21,609 nucleotides of DNA from JBHIDJ01 sp046760105 (GTDB taxonomy: Bacteria; Pseudomonadota; Gammaproteobacteria; Acidiferrobacterales; SPGG2): the NCBI GenBank assembly GCA_046760105.1, contig JBHIDJ010000046.1, positions 1 through 21,609 on the forward strand, given 5' to 3'. The notes beneath the pieces are model-generated. The model saw only the letters and a program-made list of their open reading frames with translations. It had not been told where the DNA came from and made no database searches. The translations under genes were made by a program, and so were the position numbers. Positions 14,847 to 21,609 of this stretch are shown piece by piece. Position 1 is the stretch's first letter; every line of letters begins with the position of its first letter.

Positions 14847-17800
14847 TTGCAAAAGTCCTTAACAGCCCGACAAAGAACACCGCTTTCGCCGCTGCACCCC
14901 ACACTCCCCCGGAATACGGGGGAACCCTTTAACTGGAGCAGGCTCTACGGGAGCAGTCGGGGTCTTGCGATTGCCCGAACCGCTGCCGAGCACCGCGGAC
15001 CGTTGTTGGTCATCACCGCGGATGCCCGCTCCGCCCAGCAACTGGAGGACGAAATTCGTTTCTACGCGTCCCCAGATGCCAAACTCAGTGTCGTTACCTT
15101 CCCAGACTGGGAATGTCTTCCTTACGACGTTCTGTCCCCACACCCGGACATCATCTCCCGGCGCCTGCTGACCCTGTATCAGCTTCCCCATTGGGAACAA
15201 GGCATTGTGTTGGCCACAGTGCCCACATTGATGCACCGTTTGCCACCATCGGATTACGTGTCCAGGTACAGCTTTGTCCTTAATACGAAGGATGTGTTGA
15301 AGCTTGAGGCCTTCCGCGAGCAGCTTGTGCGCTCCGGCTACCACAGCGTCTCCCAAGTGATGGAACCCGGCGAGTTTGCAGTTCGCGGGGGTCTCATCGA
15401 TTTGTTCCCCATGGGCAGTGCCACACCCTATCGTATTGACCTGTTCGGTGACGAAATTGAGTCCCTGCGGGAATTCAACCCCGGGACCCAACGTTCTGGT
15501 CAAAAACTTAACGGGATCCAGTTACTGCCAGCGCGGGAGTTCCCGCTGACCCCGAGTGCAATTCAGTTCTTCCGCCGGCAATTCCGCGCTCGCTTCGAAG
15601 GCGACCCACAGAAGGTTGCGCTCTATCGCGATGTCAGCCGAGGGGTCAGTCCGGCGGGTCTTGAGTACTACCTGCCCCTCTTTTTTGCCAGCATCGCCGC
15701 CTTTTTTGACTATTTGCCTGCGCAAACTTTATGCATAATCGATGCCAATACCCCCCAAGCAGCTCGGGACTTTGCCAGAGAAGCCGAAGAGCGATATCTC
15801 GAGCGTTGTCACGACCGCAGTCGACCGATTTTGGCGCCCCACGAACTCTTTCTGACCGACGAGGAGCTGGCCGACGGACTGCAAAAGTACCGCCAGATTC
15901 GCCTGTTACAGTTCAAAGCTGACGAAGAACGTCACCTAAGCGCCGCAAATCATCAGGCGGCCAACATGATTACCTTCGACACGGAGGTCCCGCCGAGCCT
16001 GTCTGTCGATTACAAGGCACAGGCGCCGTACCGGGTGCTGCTCGATTATCTCCGCCGTTTTCCCGGGCGCATCCTGCTGGTCGCCGAGACCATCGGTCGC
16101 CGCGAAACCCTCCGCGGCCTGCTCCAGGACAATGAGTTGGAGCCGAGGACCGTGGAAAGCTGGCAGACTTTCCACGCCGGTGACACCAAACTCGGGCTGA
16201 CGGTGGCCAGGCTGGAAAAAGGCCTGCTGCTGCCGCAACCAGCCATCGCGGTCATCACCGAGCCGCAGTTCTACGGCGAGCGCGCCGCGCAGCGACGGCG
16301 ACGGGTACGTGTCGCCCAGGATCCGGAAGCCGTCATTCGAAGCCTGGCAGAGCTGCAAGTTGGCGATCCCGTCGTGCACGAGGACCATGGGGTGGGCCGT
16401 TACCTTGGGCTGCAGATCCTCGATGTGGGCGATGGTCCAACAGAGTTTTTGGCCCTGGAATATGCCGGGGGTGACAAGCTCTACATCCCGGTGGTAGCGC
16501 TTCACCTTATTACGCGCTACACCGGCACCGACCCCGAGCATGCGCCGCTGCATAGACTCGGCAGCGATGCGTGGGAGAAGGCCAAGCGGCGGGCGAGAGA
16601 AAAGGCTCACGACATCGCCGCCGAGCTGTTGGAGATTTACGCCGTGCGCGAGGCGCGTCCAGGCCACATTTTTCCGCCGCGCGATGGCGAGTACACGGCG
16701 TTCGCGAATGCGTTTCCCTTCGAGGAAACACCCGATCAAGCAAGGGCCATCGACGAGGTGCTGGTGGACATGGAGTCGCAAAAACTCATGGATCGCCTGG
16801 TGTGCGGCGACGTCGGTTTCGGGAAGACCGAGGTCGCAATGCGCGCCACCTTTCTCGCGGTCCAGGGTCAGATGCAGGTCGCACTGCTCGTGCCCACCAC
16901 ATTGCTCGCACAGCAGCACTTCCAGAACTTCAGCGACCGGTTTGCCGACCTACCGGTGAGGATAGAGCTGCTCTCGCGGTTTCGCACTAAAGCGCAGCAG
17001 GCCGATGTCGTTGCGGGCCTGGCCAACGGTGGCGTAGACCTCGTCATTGGCACCCACCGGATTCTGCAAAGCGACATACGCTTCAAGAAGCTAGGGCTCA
17101 TGATCATCGATGAGGAACATCGCTTCGGCGTGCGCCAGAAAGAACGCCTAAAGAAACTGCGCCGTGAGGTCGACGTGTTGACACTGACGGCCACGCCTAT
17201 ACCGCGCACACTCAACATGGGACTCGCGGGCCTGCGCGATATCTCCATGATCGCGACTGCGCCCGAGGAACGCCTGTCGATAAAAACGCTGGTTAGCGAG
17301 TGGAACCGGGCGCTTATTCGCGAGGCTTGCCTGCGCGAGATCCGTCGCGGCGGCCAGGTTTACTACCTGCATAACGAAGTGCGAACCATCGAGCGGGCTG
17401 TACGCCAAATGCAAGAATTGGTCCCGGAGGCAGAGATCCACATGGCCCACGGTCAAATGCCGGAACGGGCGCTGGAACGCATCATGCTCGATTTCTATCA
17501 CCAACGCTTCAACGTCCTCGTGTGCACAACAATCATCGAATCCGGGATCGATATACCCACCGCGAACACAATCGTTATTCAACGTGCCGACAAGTTCGGG
17601 CTCGCGCAGCTGCACCAACTGCGCGGCCGCGTTGGGCGCTCGCATCATCGGGCGTACGCGTATCTTCTCATTCCGCCGCGGGGCAGCATGACCGCTGCCG
17701 CCCGCAAACGGCTCGAGGCGATCGTATCGCTAGAAGATCTGGGTGCGGGATTTACGCTTGCCGCCCACGACCTGGAAATCCGCGGGGCGGGTGAGTTGCT

Positions 17801-18383
17801 GGGGGAGGCCCAGAGCGGGCAGATCGACGAGGTAGGATTTGCGCTTTACTCTGAACTACTCAGTCGCGCGGTACAGTCACTGCAGGCCGGCCAAGAATTT
17901 GGCCAGGAGGAACCGATCCACAGCGGTACCGAGATCAACGTGCACGCCCCGGCACTGCTGCCCGACGATTATTTGCCGGATGTCCACATGCGCTTGATTT
18001 TGTATAAGCGCATTGCGAATGCGTCGACACTGGCCGCGCTGGATGGGCTTCGGGAAGAGGTCATCGATCGATTCGGGCTGCTGCCTGATGCGGCTAAGCT
18101 GCTTTTTGCCGTCACCGCGCTAAAGATCCAGGCGACACCGCTCGGAATCCGCAAGATCGACGCTGGGCCGCGCGGCGCGCGCATCGGGTTTCACCAGCAG
18201 CCCAATATCGATCCCACGAGCATCATCCATTTAATGCAATCGGCACCGGGTACTTACAAGCTGGACGGGCCAGACCGGCTACGCATTGTCGCCGAGATGC
18301 CGGATGTTGACATGCGTGTTAATGCCTTGCGTAGGCTGTTCGATGCGCTCAGCCCAGCGGGAGAAGTGGCAGATAGCGAGTAG
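14847..18383 (+). CDS. mfd: Transcription-repair coupling factor Mfd
   Basis: Superfamily 2 translocase that removes RNA polymerase stalled at DNA damage and recruits UvrA. Length is 1178 residues. The UvrB-like N-terminal region is recognisable (WECLPYDVLSPHPDIISRRL, QVMEPGEFAVRGGLIDLFP). The polymerase-interacting domain runs from about 500 to 570 (VGDPVVHEDHGVGRYLG through KLYIPVVALHLITRYTG). The motor has Walker A GDVGFGKT at 654-661, the DEEH box at 755-758, TATPIPRTLNM, and the QLHQLRGRVGRS motif VI. The C-terminal autoinhibitory domain ends with LDGPDRLRIV. The start is TTG at 14847: an in-frame TAA lies one codon upstream and AGGA precedes it at good spacing. A perfect GC hairpin (14906-14922) lies in the first 26 codons. 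Confidence 0.97.
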   Translation: MQKSLTARQRTPLSPLHPTLPRNTGEPFNWSRLYGSSRGLAIARTAAEHRGPLLVITADARSAQQLEDEIRFYASPDAKLSVVTFPDWECLPYDVLSPHPDIISRRLLTLYQLPHWEQGIVLATVPTLMHRLPPSDYVSRYSFVLNTKDVLKLEAFREQLVRSGYHSVSQVMEPGEFAVRGGLIDLFPMGSATPYRIDLFGDEIESLREFNPGTQRSGQKLNGIQLLPAREFPLTPSAIQFFRRQFRARFEGDPQKVALYRDVSRGVSPAGLEYYLPLFFASIAAFFDYLPAQTLCIIDANTPQAARDFAREAEERYLERCHDRSRPILAPHELFLTDEELADGLQKYRQIRLLQFKADEERHLSAANHQAANMITFDTEVPPSLSVDYKAQAPYRVLLDYLRRFPGRILLVAETIGRRETLRGLLQDNELEPRTVESWQTFHAGDTKLGLTVARLEKGLLLPQPAIAVITEPQFYGERAAQRRRRVRVAQDPEAVIRSLAELQVGDPVVHEDHGVGRYLGLQILDVGDGPTEFLALEYAGGDKLYIPVVALHLITRYTGTDPEHAPLHRLGSDAWEKAKRRAREKAHDIAAELLEIYAVREARPGHIFPPRDGEYTAFANAFPFEETPDQARAIDEVLVDMESQKLMDRLVCGDVGFGKTEVAMRATFLAVQGQMQVALLVPTTLLAQQHFQNFSDRFADLPVRIELLSRFRTKAQQADVVAGLANGGVDLVIGTHRILQSDIRFKKLGLMIIDEEHRFGVRQKERLKKLRREVDVLTLTATPIPRTLNMGLAGLRDISMIATAPEERLSIKTLVSEWNRALIREACLREIRRGGQVYYLHNEVRTIERAVRQMQELVPEAEIHMAHGQMPERALERIMLDFYHQRFNVLVCTTIIESGIDIPTANTIVIQRADKFGLAQLHQLRGRVGRSHHRAYAYLLIPPRGSMTAAARKRLEAIVSLEDLGAGFTLAAHDLEIRGAGELLGEAQSGQIDEVGFALYSELLSRAVQSLQAGQEFGQEEPIHSGTEINVHAPALLPDDYLPDVHMRLILYKRIANASTLAALDGLREEVIDRFGLLPDAAKLLFAVTALKIQATPLGIRKIDAGPRGARIGFHQQPNIDPTSIIHLMQSAPGTYKLDGPDRLRIVAEMPDVDMRVNALRRLFDALSPAGEVADSE

Positions 18384-18412
18384 CAATCAATAAGTCCTGA
18401 GACTGGAGTCTG

Positions 18413-18436
18413 AAGGCCAGGCGTTCGACCTTTTTT
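18413..18436 (+). terminator. Weak candidate terminator after mfd
   Basis: About 30 bases after the mfd stop, AAGG (18413-18416) can pair with CCTT (18429-18432), or AGG with CCT inside it. A run of six T residues (18431-18436) follows. Position and T-tract fit an intrinsic terminator, but the stem is short. Confidence 0.3.
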
Positions 18437-18485
18437 CAATGACGATTTTTGTGCTCCACCCACGACGTTAGACTGTCCCTTCCCT

Positions 18486-18508
18486 CTTGTATCTTGAATC
18501 TTGTATCT
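18486..18508. repeat. Short heptamer tandem repeat
   Basis: Three consecutive heptamers CTTGTAT, CTTGAAT, CTTGTAT, then a partial CT, lie between the converging ends of mfd and def. The middle unit differs by one base. No coding frame uses it. Confidence 0.7.
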
Positions 18509-18512
18509 GCTT

Positions 18513-19031
18513 TTATAAGTCTGGAAACAACGTCTCTTCGAAACCCATATCGCGGATGTCCTTGAGGCGCATGGGGTAAAGAATCCCGTCCAAGTGGTCG
18601 CACTCGTGCTGCACCACGCGCGCGTGGAATCCCGATACCGTGCGGTCAATGGGATCGCCACGCTGATCGGAGCCTGTATAGCGAATCTTGGCATGGCGGG
18701 TCACAAGGCCGCGGAGCCCCGGCACGCTGAGGCAACCTTCCCAGCCCTCTTCGGTCTCGTCGCCCATAGGCTCAATGACAGGATTGATCAGGACAGTCGT
18801 CGGCACCGGTTCGGCATCCGGGTAACGCGGGTTGGCCTCAAAGCCAAAGATGACCACTCGCTTCAAAACACCAATTTGCGGTGCCGCCAGACCGGCGCCG
18901 TTCAACGCCTCCATGGTGTCAAACATGTCGGCGATTAGGGTATCTAATTCGGGGGTATTAAGTTGCTCCACCGGCCCGGCTTTGCGGTAAAGCAGTGGAT
19001 CACCCATTTTCAAAACACGTCGAATCGCCAT
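18513..19031 (-). CDS. def: Peptide deformylase
   Basis: Metalloenzyme that removes the N-formyl group from new proteins. All three signatures are present: GAGLAAPQIG (45-54), EGCLSVPG with metal ligand C100, and QHECDHLDG with ligands H142 and H146 and catalytic E143. The ATG at 19031 gives 172 residues starting MAIRRVLKMGDPLL, as in related enzymes. A GTG four codons upstream is less likely. This copy stands apart from fmt, its usual partner, and the product resembles the forms found as second deformylases in some proteobacteria, so the genome may carry another def. It is convergent with mfd and divergent from csiV, with 65 bases between the start codons. Confidence 0.95.
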   Translation of the reverse strand: MAIRRVLKMGDPLLYRKAGPVEQLNTPELDTLIADMFDTMEALNGAGLAAPQIGVLKRVVIFGFEANPRYPDAEPVPTTVLINPVIEPMGDETEEGWEGCLSVPGLRGLVTRHAKIRYTGSDQRGDPIDRTVSGFHARVVQHECDHLDGILYPMRLKDIRDMGFEETLFPDL

Positions 19032-19068
19032 GTAACCACGCACTCGAATTATCGGTTAGACTAGGAGA

Positions 19069-19077
19069 TAGTATAAT
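19069..19077 (+). promoter_or_regulatory. Putative -10 box for csiV
   Basis: A perfect TATAAT (19072-19077) lies 19 bases before the csiV ATG, with TTATCG (19049-19054) as a poor -35 at 17-base spacing. On the other strand the overlapping TATACT (19074-19069) could serve def, making a back-to-back pair. Confidence 0.4.
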
Positions 19078-19096
19078 TTTATCCTGTTTGACGAAA

Positions 19097-19702
19097 ATGC
19101 GTTTAACACAAATCTCTGCACTTGCTGCCCTGGTACTGACCGGGACAGTAGAGGCGGCATCGCCGACAACATCCCCCGAGCTCTACGAGCTCGAGATCCT
19201 AATCTTCCAGACTAACTTGTCGTATCTCGAAGGCGAAGAACTATGGACGCAAGATGTTGTGGACACGAAGCTCCCGGGTATTGCCAAGGCGGTGAATGTC
19301 GGCAACATACCAACCCCGGATTCTAAGCTCTCGAAGGCGGCGATTACGTTGGAGGCCGACGGTAACTACCGCGTGCTCGTTCACCGGCGATGGCAACAAG
19401 AGGCTAAGCCGCGATCGGAAGCGGATTGGGTGCACATCAGAACCTTGACGACGGGCCAACCAGAACTGGAGGGCACGCTCAGATTTTATCAGGGCCGCTA
19501 TTTGCATGTTAACATTGAATTACTGTTTCGTGAGTCAAACTTACGAAGTTTAGCCTTAGTATCGGCGGAGGATTCCGTGCCAAGAGTTTACAGAATCAGC
19601 GAACACCGCCGCATTCGCGGCCGCGATGTAAACTACGTCGATCACCCGAAGTTTGGTGCGCTAGTGCAAGTGACGCCAGTTGAAGAGAAGGAGAGTGAGT
19701 GA
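19097..19702 (+). CDS. CsiV-family exported protein
   Basis: A 201-residue protein with a signal peptide at about 1-20 (MRLTQISALAALVLTGTVEA). The mature N terminus ELYELEILIFQTN matches the opening strand of the CsiV family (Pfam PF10972), described as peptidoglycan-binding. The segment LEADGNYRVLVHRRWQQ, the histidine-rich WVHIRTL stretch, GTLRFYQGRYLHVNIELLF and the tail VYRISEHRRIRGRDVNYVDHPKFGALVQVTP also fit. The family is linked to cell envelope function in Vibrio and is found beside mfd in Pseudomonas, which agrees with this context. The ATG at 19097 is chosen over the longer frame because it begins the signal peptide; its ribosome-binding site is weak. It converges with the SGNH hydrolase gene across a 137-base gap in which I recognise nothing. 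Confidence 0.8.
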   Translation: MRLTQISALAALVLTGTVEAASPTTSPELYELEILIFQTNLSYLEGEELWTQDVVDTKLPGIAKAVNVGNIPTPDSKLSKAAITLEADGNYRVLVHRRWQQEAKPRSEADWVHIRTLTTGQPELEGTLRFYQGRYLHVNIELLFRESNLRSLALVSAEDSVPRVYRISEHRRIRGRDVNYVDHPKFGALVQVTPVEEKESE

Positions 19703-19839
19703 GGTGCGAGCAGTGAAATGTTAGGCCTTAAAAGCAGCATAATCAAAGGAGCCAATTTACGTTTCCGGCTCGCATAGAGCTTATCAGACCGCCTAGAGAC
19801 CGAAAACTTTCTTGATCCTCGCATCATATTGTCCCGTTG

Positions 19840-21117
19840 TCACGCCCCACGTAGTAGTCTAAGTTCGAATATTTTTTCTGCGATCACCTTCGCGATTATC
19901 CTCAATCCTCGCCGGCTGTTGTGTGCATCGAAAGGAAACAGGTACAAGCTCGTATGGTCTTCTTCGGCTTCCAGACTAGGGGTGGTATCAATGAATGGCA
20001 CACCAAGTTCACGGGTTATCTGCGCTACAAATTTGTTGGTGAACTGCAGCTCTGGTTCATTAAGTTGTACCGAATCGGGAATCATCACAACCAACACTTT
20101 AGCATCTGCAGCATGCGCTGTTTTAACAAACTCTTTCAACGTGACTGAAAACTCTGAATATTTACGCCTTTCTAAATTCCCCGATACAGCTTTGTAAAAA
20201 GCATTGGCAGGTCGCCCGCCGCCATATTTTTTCTTTCTCTCCTCAATCCCCTTCAAGTATGTGTGTCCTCGGCGATAACGATACTTGTATTCAAACTGAA
20301 TATTGACATGTCTCAAAAAATTCCAAATCGCAAGATAACTCATCACGCCTGAAGCACCTTGGTCCTCCTCATATGACCTAAATGGATAGGGCCCTGTGTA
20401 ACGCCCAGATTCGTCATAAGGAGCAATTGATTCTGAGGCGTCATCCCCCATCCACAGTCCCAATATAACCAAGTCGGGTTGATAAGCGAGAGCTCTTCTA
20501 TTGAGTACCTCATAATACTGCCACATGTCGTGGCCTATAACGCCAAGATTAATCACCTCGGAGTTTATACCTCTACCAGTAAGGATCCGCTGAAGTTGCT
20601 TAGGATAAGTCTCCTCCAAATTCACCCCCATGCCAAAGGTAAAGGAGTCTCCGATCGCCACGATTCGACGGATTTCCGCCTTCTTGTCGATTGTATGCTC
20701 GGTGTCCCGAAAGCCCGCAGAGTTAATCTGATAATACTCCCCGAGTCTTCCAAACCCGGATGACCCAGGGACAAGTTCCCACCCAAAGACAGCGGATGGT
20801 CGGTGAATCTCGGTCATTCGCGGATTCGCGATTGGTGGGTCCCATATACGTACAGCAATTTCCATAAAAAGGAAACCAAAAAAAATCGATCCGAGAACAA
20901 GAAGGAAATTCTTGAACTCGATTGTAATGATCAACCTCATCAAAATTAGAAGCATAAGAATTTGCAGAGGTGTATACACGTGGGTAGCCTTAATGGAGAT
21001 CCCAAGAACGCTTATCTTGAACCCACCCGTGATAGCAATGACCGGGATGCCGATTAAGTAAAGGACAATTAATACGTCGAGGGTCCGCTTAAAAATAGTT
21101 ACAAACAAACGCTTCAC
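19840..21117 (-). CDS. Membrane-anchored SGNH/GDSL hydrolase-like protein
   Basis: A 425-residue protein with three hydrophobic helices (about 13-33, 50-66 and 69-89), then an extracytoplasmic SGNH-type domain. Block I is VAIGDSFTFGMG with nucleophile S158. Block II is INLGVIGHDMWQY. The terminal dyad is in PFDAHNSRRG with D397 and H399. Block III reads WMGDD (222-226), where the usual G-N-D oxyanion asparagine appears as D225. Such proteins often deacylate or modify surface polysaccharides, but the substrate here is unknown. The GTG at 21117 has GGAGG about eight bases upstream. Its DNA is clearly AT-richer than the neighbours and it interrupts an otherwise conserved csiV-phosphorylase neighbourhood, so horizontal acquisition is likely. 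It lies 24 bases downstream of the phosphorylase gene. Confidence 0.82.
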   Translation of the reverse strand: MKRLFVTIFKRTLDVLIVLYLIGIPVIAITGGFKISVLGISIKATHVYTPLQILMLLILMRLIITIEFKNFLLVLGSIFFGFLFMEIAVRIWDPPIANPRMTEIHRPSAVFGWELVPGSSGFGRLGEYYQINSAGFRDTEHTIDKKAEIRRIVAIGDSFTFGMGVNLEETYPKQLQRILTGRGINSEVINLGVIGHDMWQYYEVLNRRALAYQPDLVILGLWMGDDASESIAPYDESGRYTGPYPFRSYEEDQGASGVMSYLAIWNFLRHVNIQFEYKYRYRRGHTYLKGIEERKKKYGGGRPANAFYKAVSGNLERRKYSEFSVTLKEFVKTAHAADAKVLVVMIPDSVQLNEPELQFTNKFVAQITRELGVPFIDTTPSLEAEEDHTSLYLFPFDAHNSRRGLRIIAKVIAEKIFELRLLRGA

Positions 21118-21141
21118 ACCTTATCCCTCCCATCTCGCGCT

Positions 21142-21609
21142 TCACGCCTCAACAATCATGGGAATCGCTTGCTCCAACAGCGCGCGTACCTTCGTCATGC
21201 CTACGTCCAGATTCTTCTCAATCTCTTTTAGATTGATCTTCCCCTTTGCTTTTCCTGCCGCTGGATTCGCCACGACCGCGATGCAGGCATAACACAATCC
21301 GAGCTCGCGTGCCAAGCCGGCTTCCGGCATACCGGTCATCCCGACAACGTCTGCGCCATCGTGTTCGAGATGCCTGATCTCGGCTGCGGTCTCGAACCTC
21401 GGCCCTTGAGTTGCCGCATAGGTGCCACGTTCCGCAGCGGCCAAATTAGCGCGCTTGGCGGCGACGATCAGAATCTGCCGTAACTCTTCACAGTAAGGTT
21501 CGGAGAAATCTATGTGTGTAACCTGTCCGTGCTCGCTGCCGAAGAAGGTATGTTGTCGCCCATGGGTACAATCAATGATCTGATCGGGAAAGACGAGACT
21601 CGCGACCGC
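21142..21609 (-). CDS. S-methyl-5'-thioinosine phosphorylase, C-terminal part (partial)
   Basis: The reading frame is open to the window end, so only the last 155 codons are present and the start lies outside. Visible blocks are FPDQIIDCTHGRQHTFF, YAATQGPRFETAAEI, DGADVVGMTGMPEAGLARELGL and VVANPAAGKAKGKI. These match the MTAP/PNP family and, as I recall it, the Pseudomonas aeruginosa PA3004 type, which cleaves methylthioinosine to hypoxanthine and methylthioribose 1-phosphate in polyamine by-product salvage. The asparagine in ANPAAG stands where adenosine-specific MTAP has aspartate, favouring a 6-oxopurine substrate. A TTG at 21444 is internal and not the start. The SGNH gene follows 24 bases downstream. 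Confidence 0.88.
   Translation of the reverse strand, partial: AVASLVFPDQIIDCTHGRQHTFFGSEHGQVTHIDFSEPYCEELRQILIVAAKRANLAAAERGTYAATQGPRFETAAEIRHLEHDGADVVGMTGMPEAGLARELGLCYACIAVVANPAAGKAKGKINLKEIEKNLDVGMTKVRALLEQAIPMIVEA

Noticed and set aside
15936..16919. 327-codon open frame opposite mfd
   Set aside because: It lies wholly antisense to conserved Mfd motifs, including the Walker A region, and has no own start signal or domain.
19705..19774. TGCGAGC / GCTCGCA inverted repeat after csiV
   Set aside because: The arms are seven bases and separated by 56 bases without further pairing; not convincing as a terminator or mobile element end.

Overview
The window looks like chromosomal DNA of a gammaproteobacterium that is not an enteric. 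The main reason is gene order. Read on the minus strand, trxB, ftsK, lolA, rarA and serS form the block known from Escherichia coli. On the right, mfd, a csiV-like gene and a methylthioinosine phosphorylase gene match my recollection of the Pseudomonas order. A CarD-type RNA polymerase regulator and a membrane-bound Fe-S adenylate cyclase are not E. coli traits, so a Chromatiales-like or uncultured lineage is possible. I cannot assign a genus.

Left third (1-7690, minus strand): a long imperfect palindrome at the edge, then serS, a small secreted Sel1-repeat protein, rarA, lolA, ftsK and ald. These cover translation, fork rescue, lipoprotein transport, chromosome segregation and alanine/pyruvate exchange. 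trxB and an Smr-domain gene leave on the plus strand from a divergent control region at 7691-7836.

Middle (9413-14672): a minus-strand pair of a ParB-like protein and a membrane adenylate cyclase. The cyclase has a histidine-bearing six-helix anchor, a 2Fe-2S ferredoxin domain and a class III catalytic domain, an architecture known to sense quinone redox state. Next comes an exported YHS-domain protein (plus strand). It is convergent with carD-ispD-ispF, in which an RNA polymerase-binding regulator leads two isoprenoid genes of the MEP pathway.

Right third (14847-21609): mfd leaves divergently from carD across a 174-base region. That region has three TTATGC motifs exactly 20 bases apart and a hairpin with a T-tract. 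Then follow def (minus), csiV (plus), a visibly AT-richer membrane SGNH hydrolase gene (minus) and the 3' part of a methylthioinosine phosphorylase gene (minus), cut by the window end.

Most of the window is conserved housekeeping DNA. I found no tRNA, rRNA, CRISPR array, insertion sequence or phage gene. The points most worth checking are the redox-sensing cyclase, the carD/mfd junction with its phased repeats, the edge palindrome, the solitary ParB-like protein and the AT-rich SGNH gene. No gap between genes exceeds 300 bases; the longest is 12167-12416.
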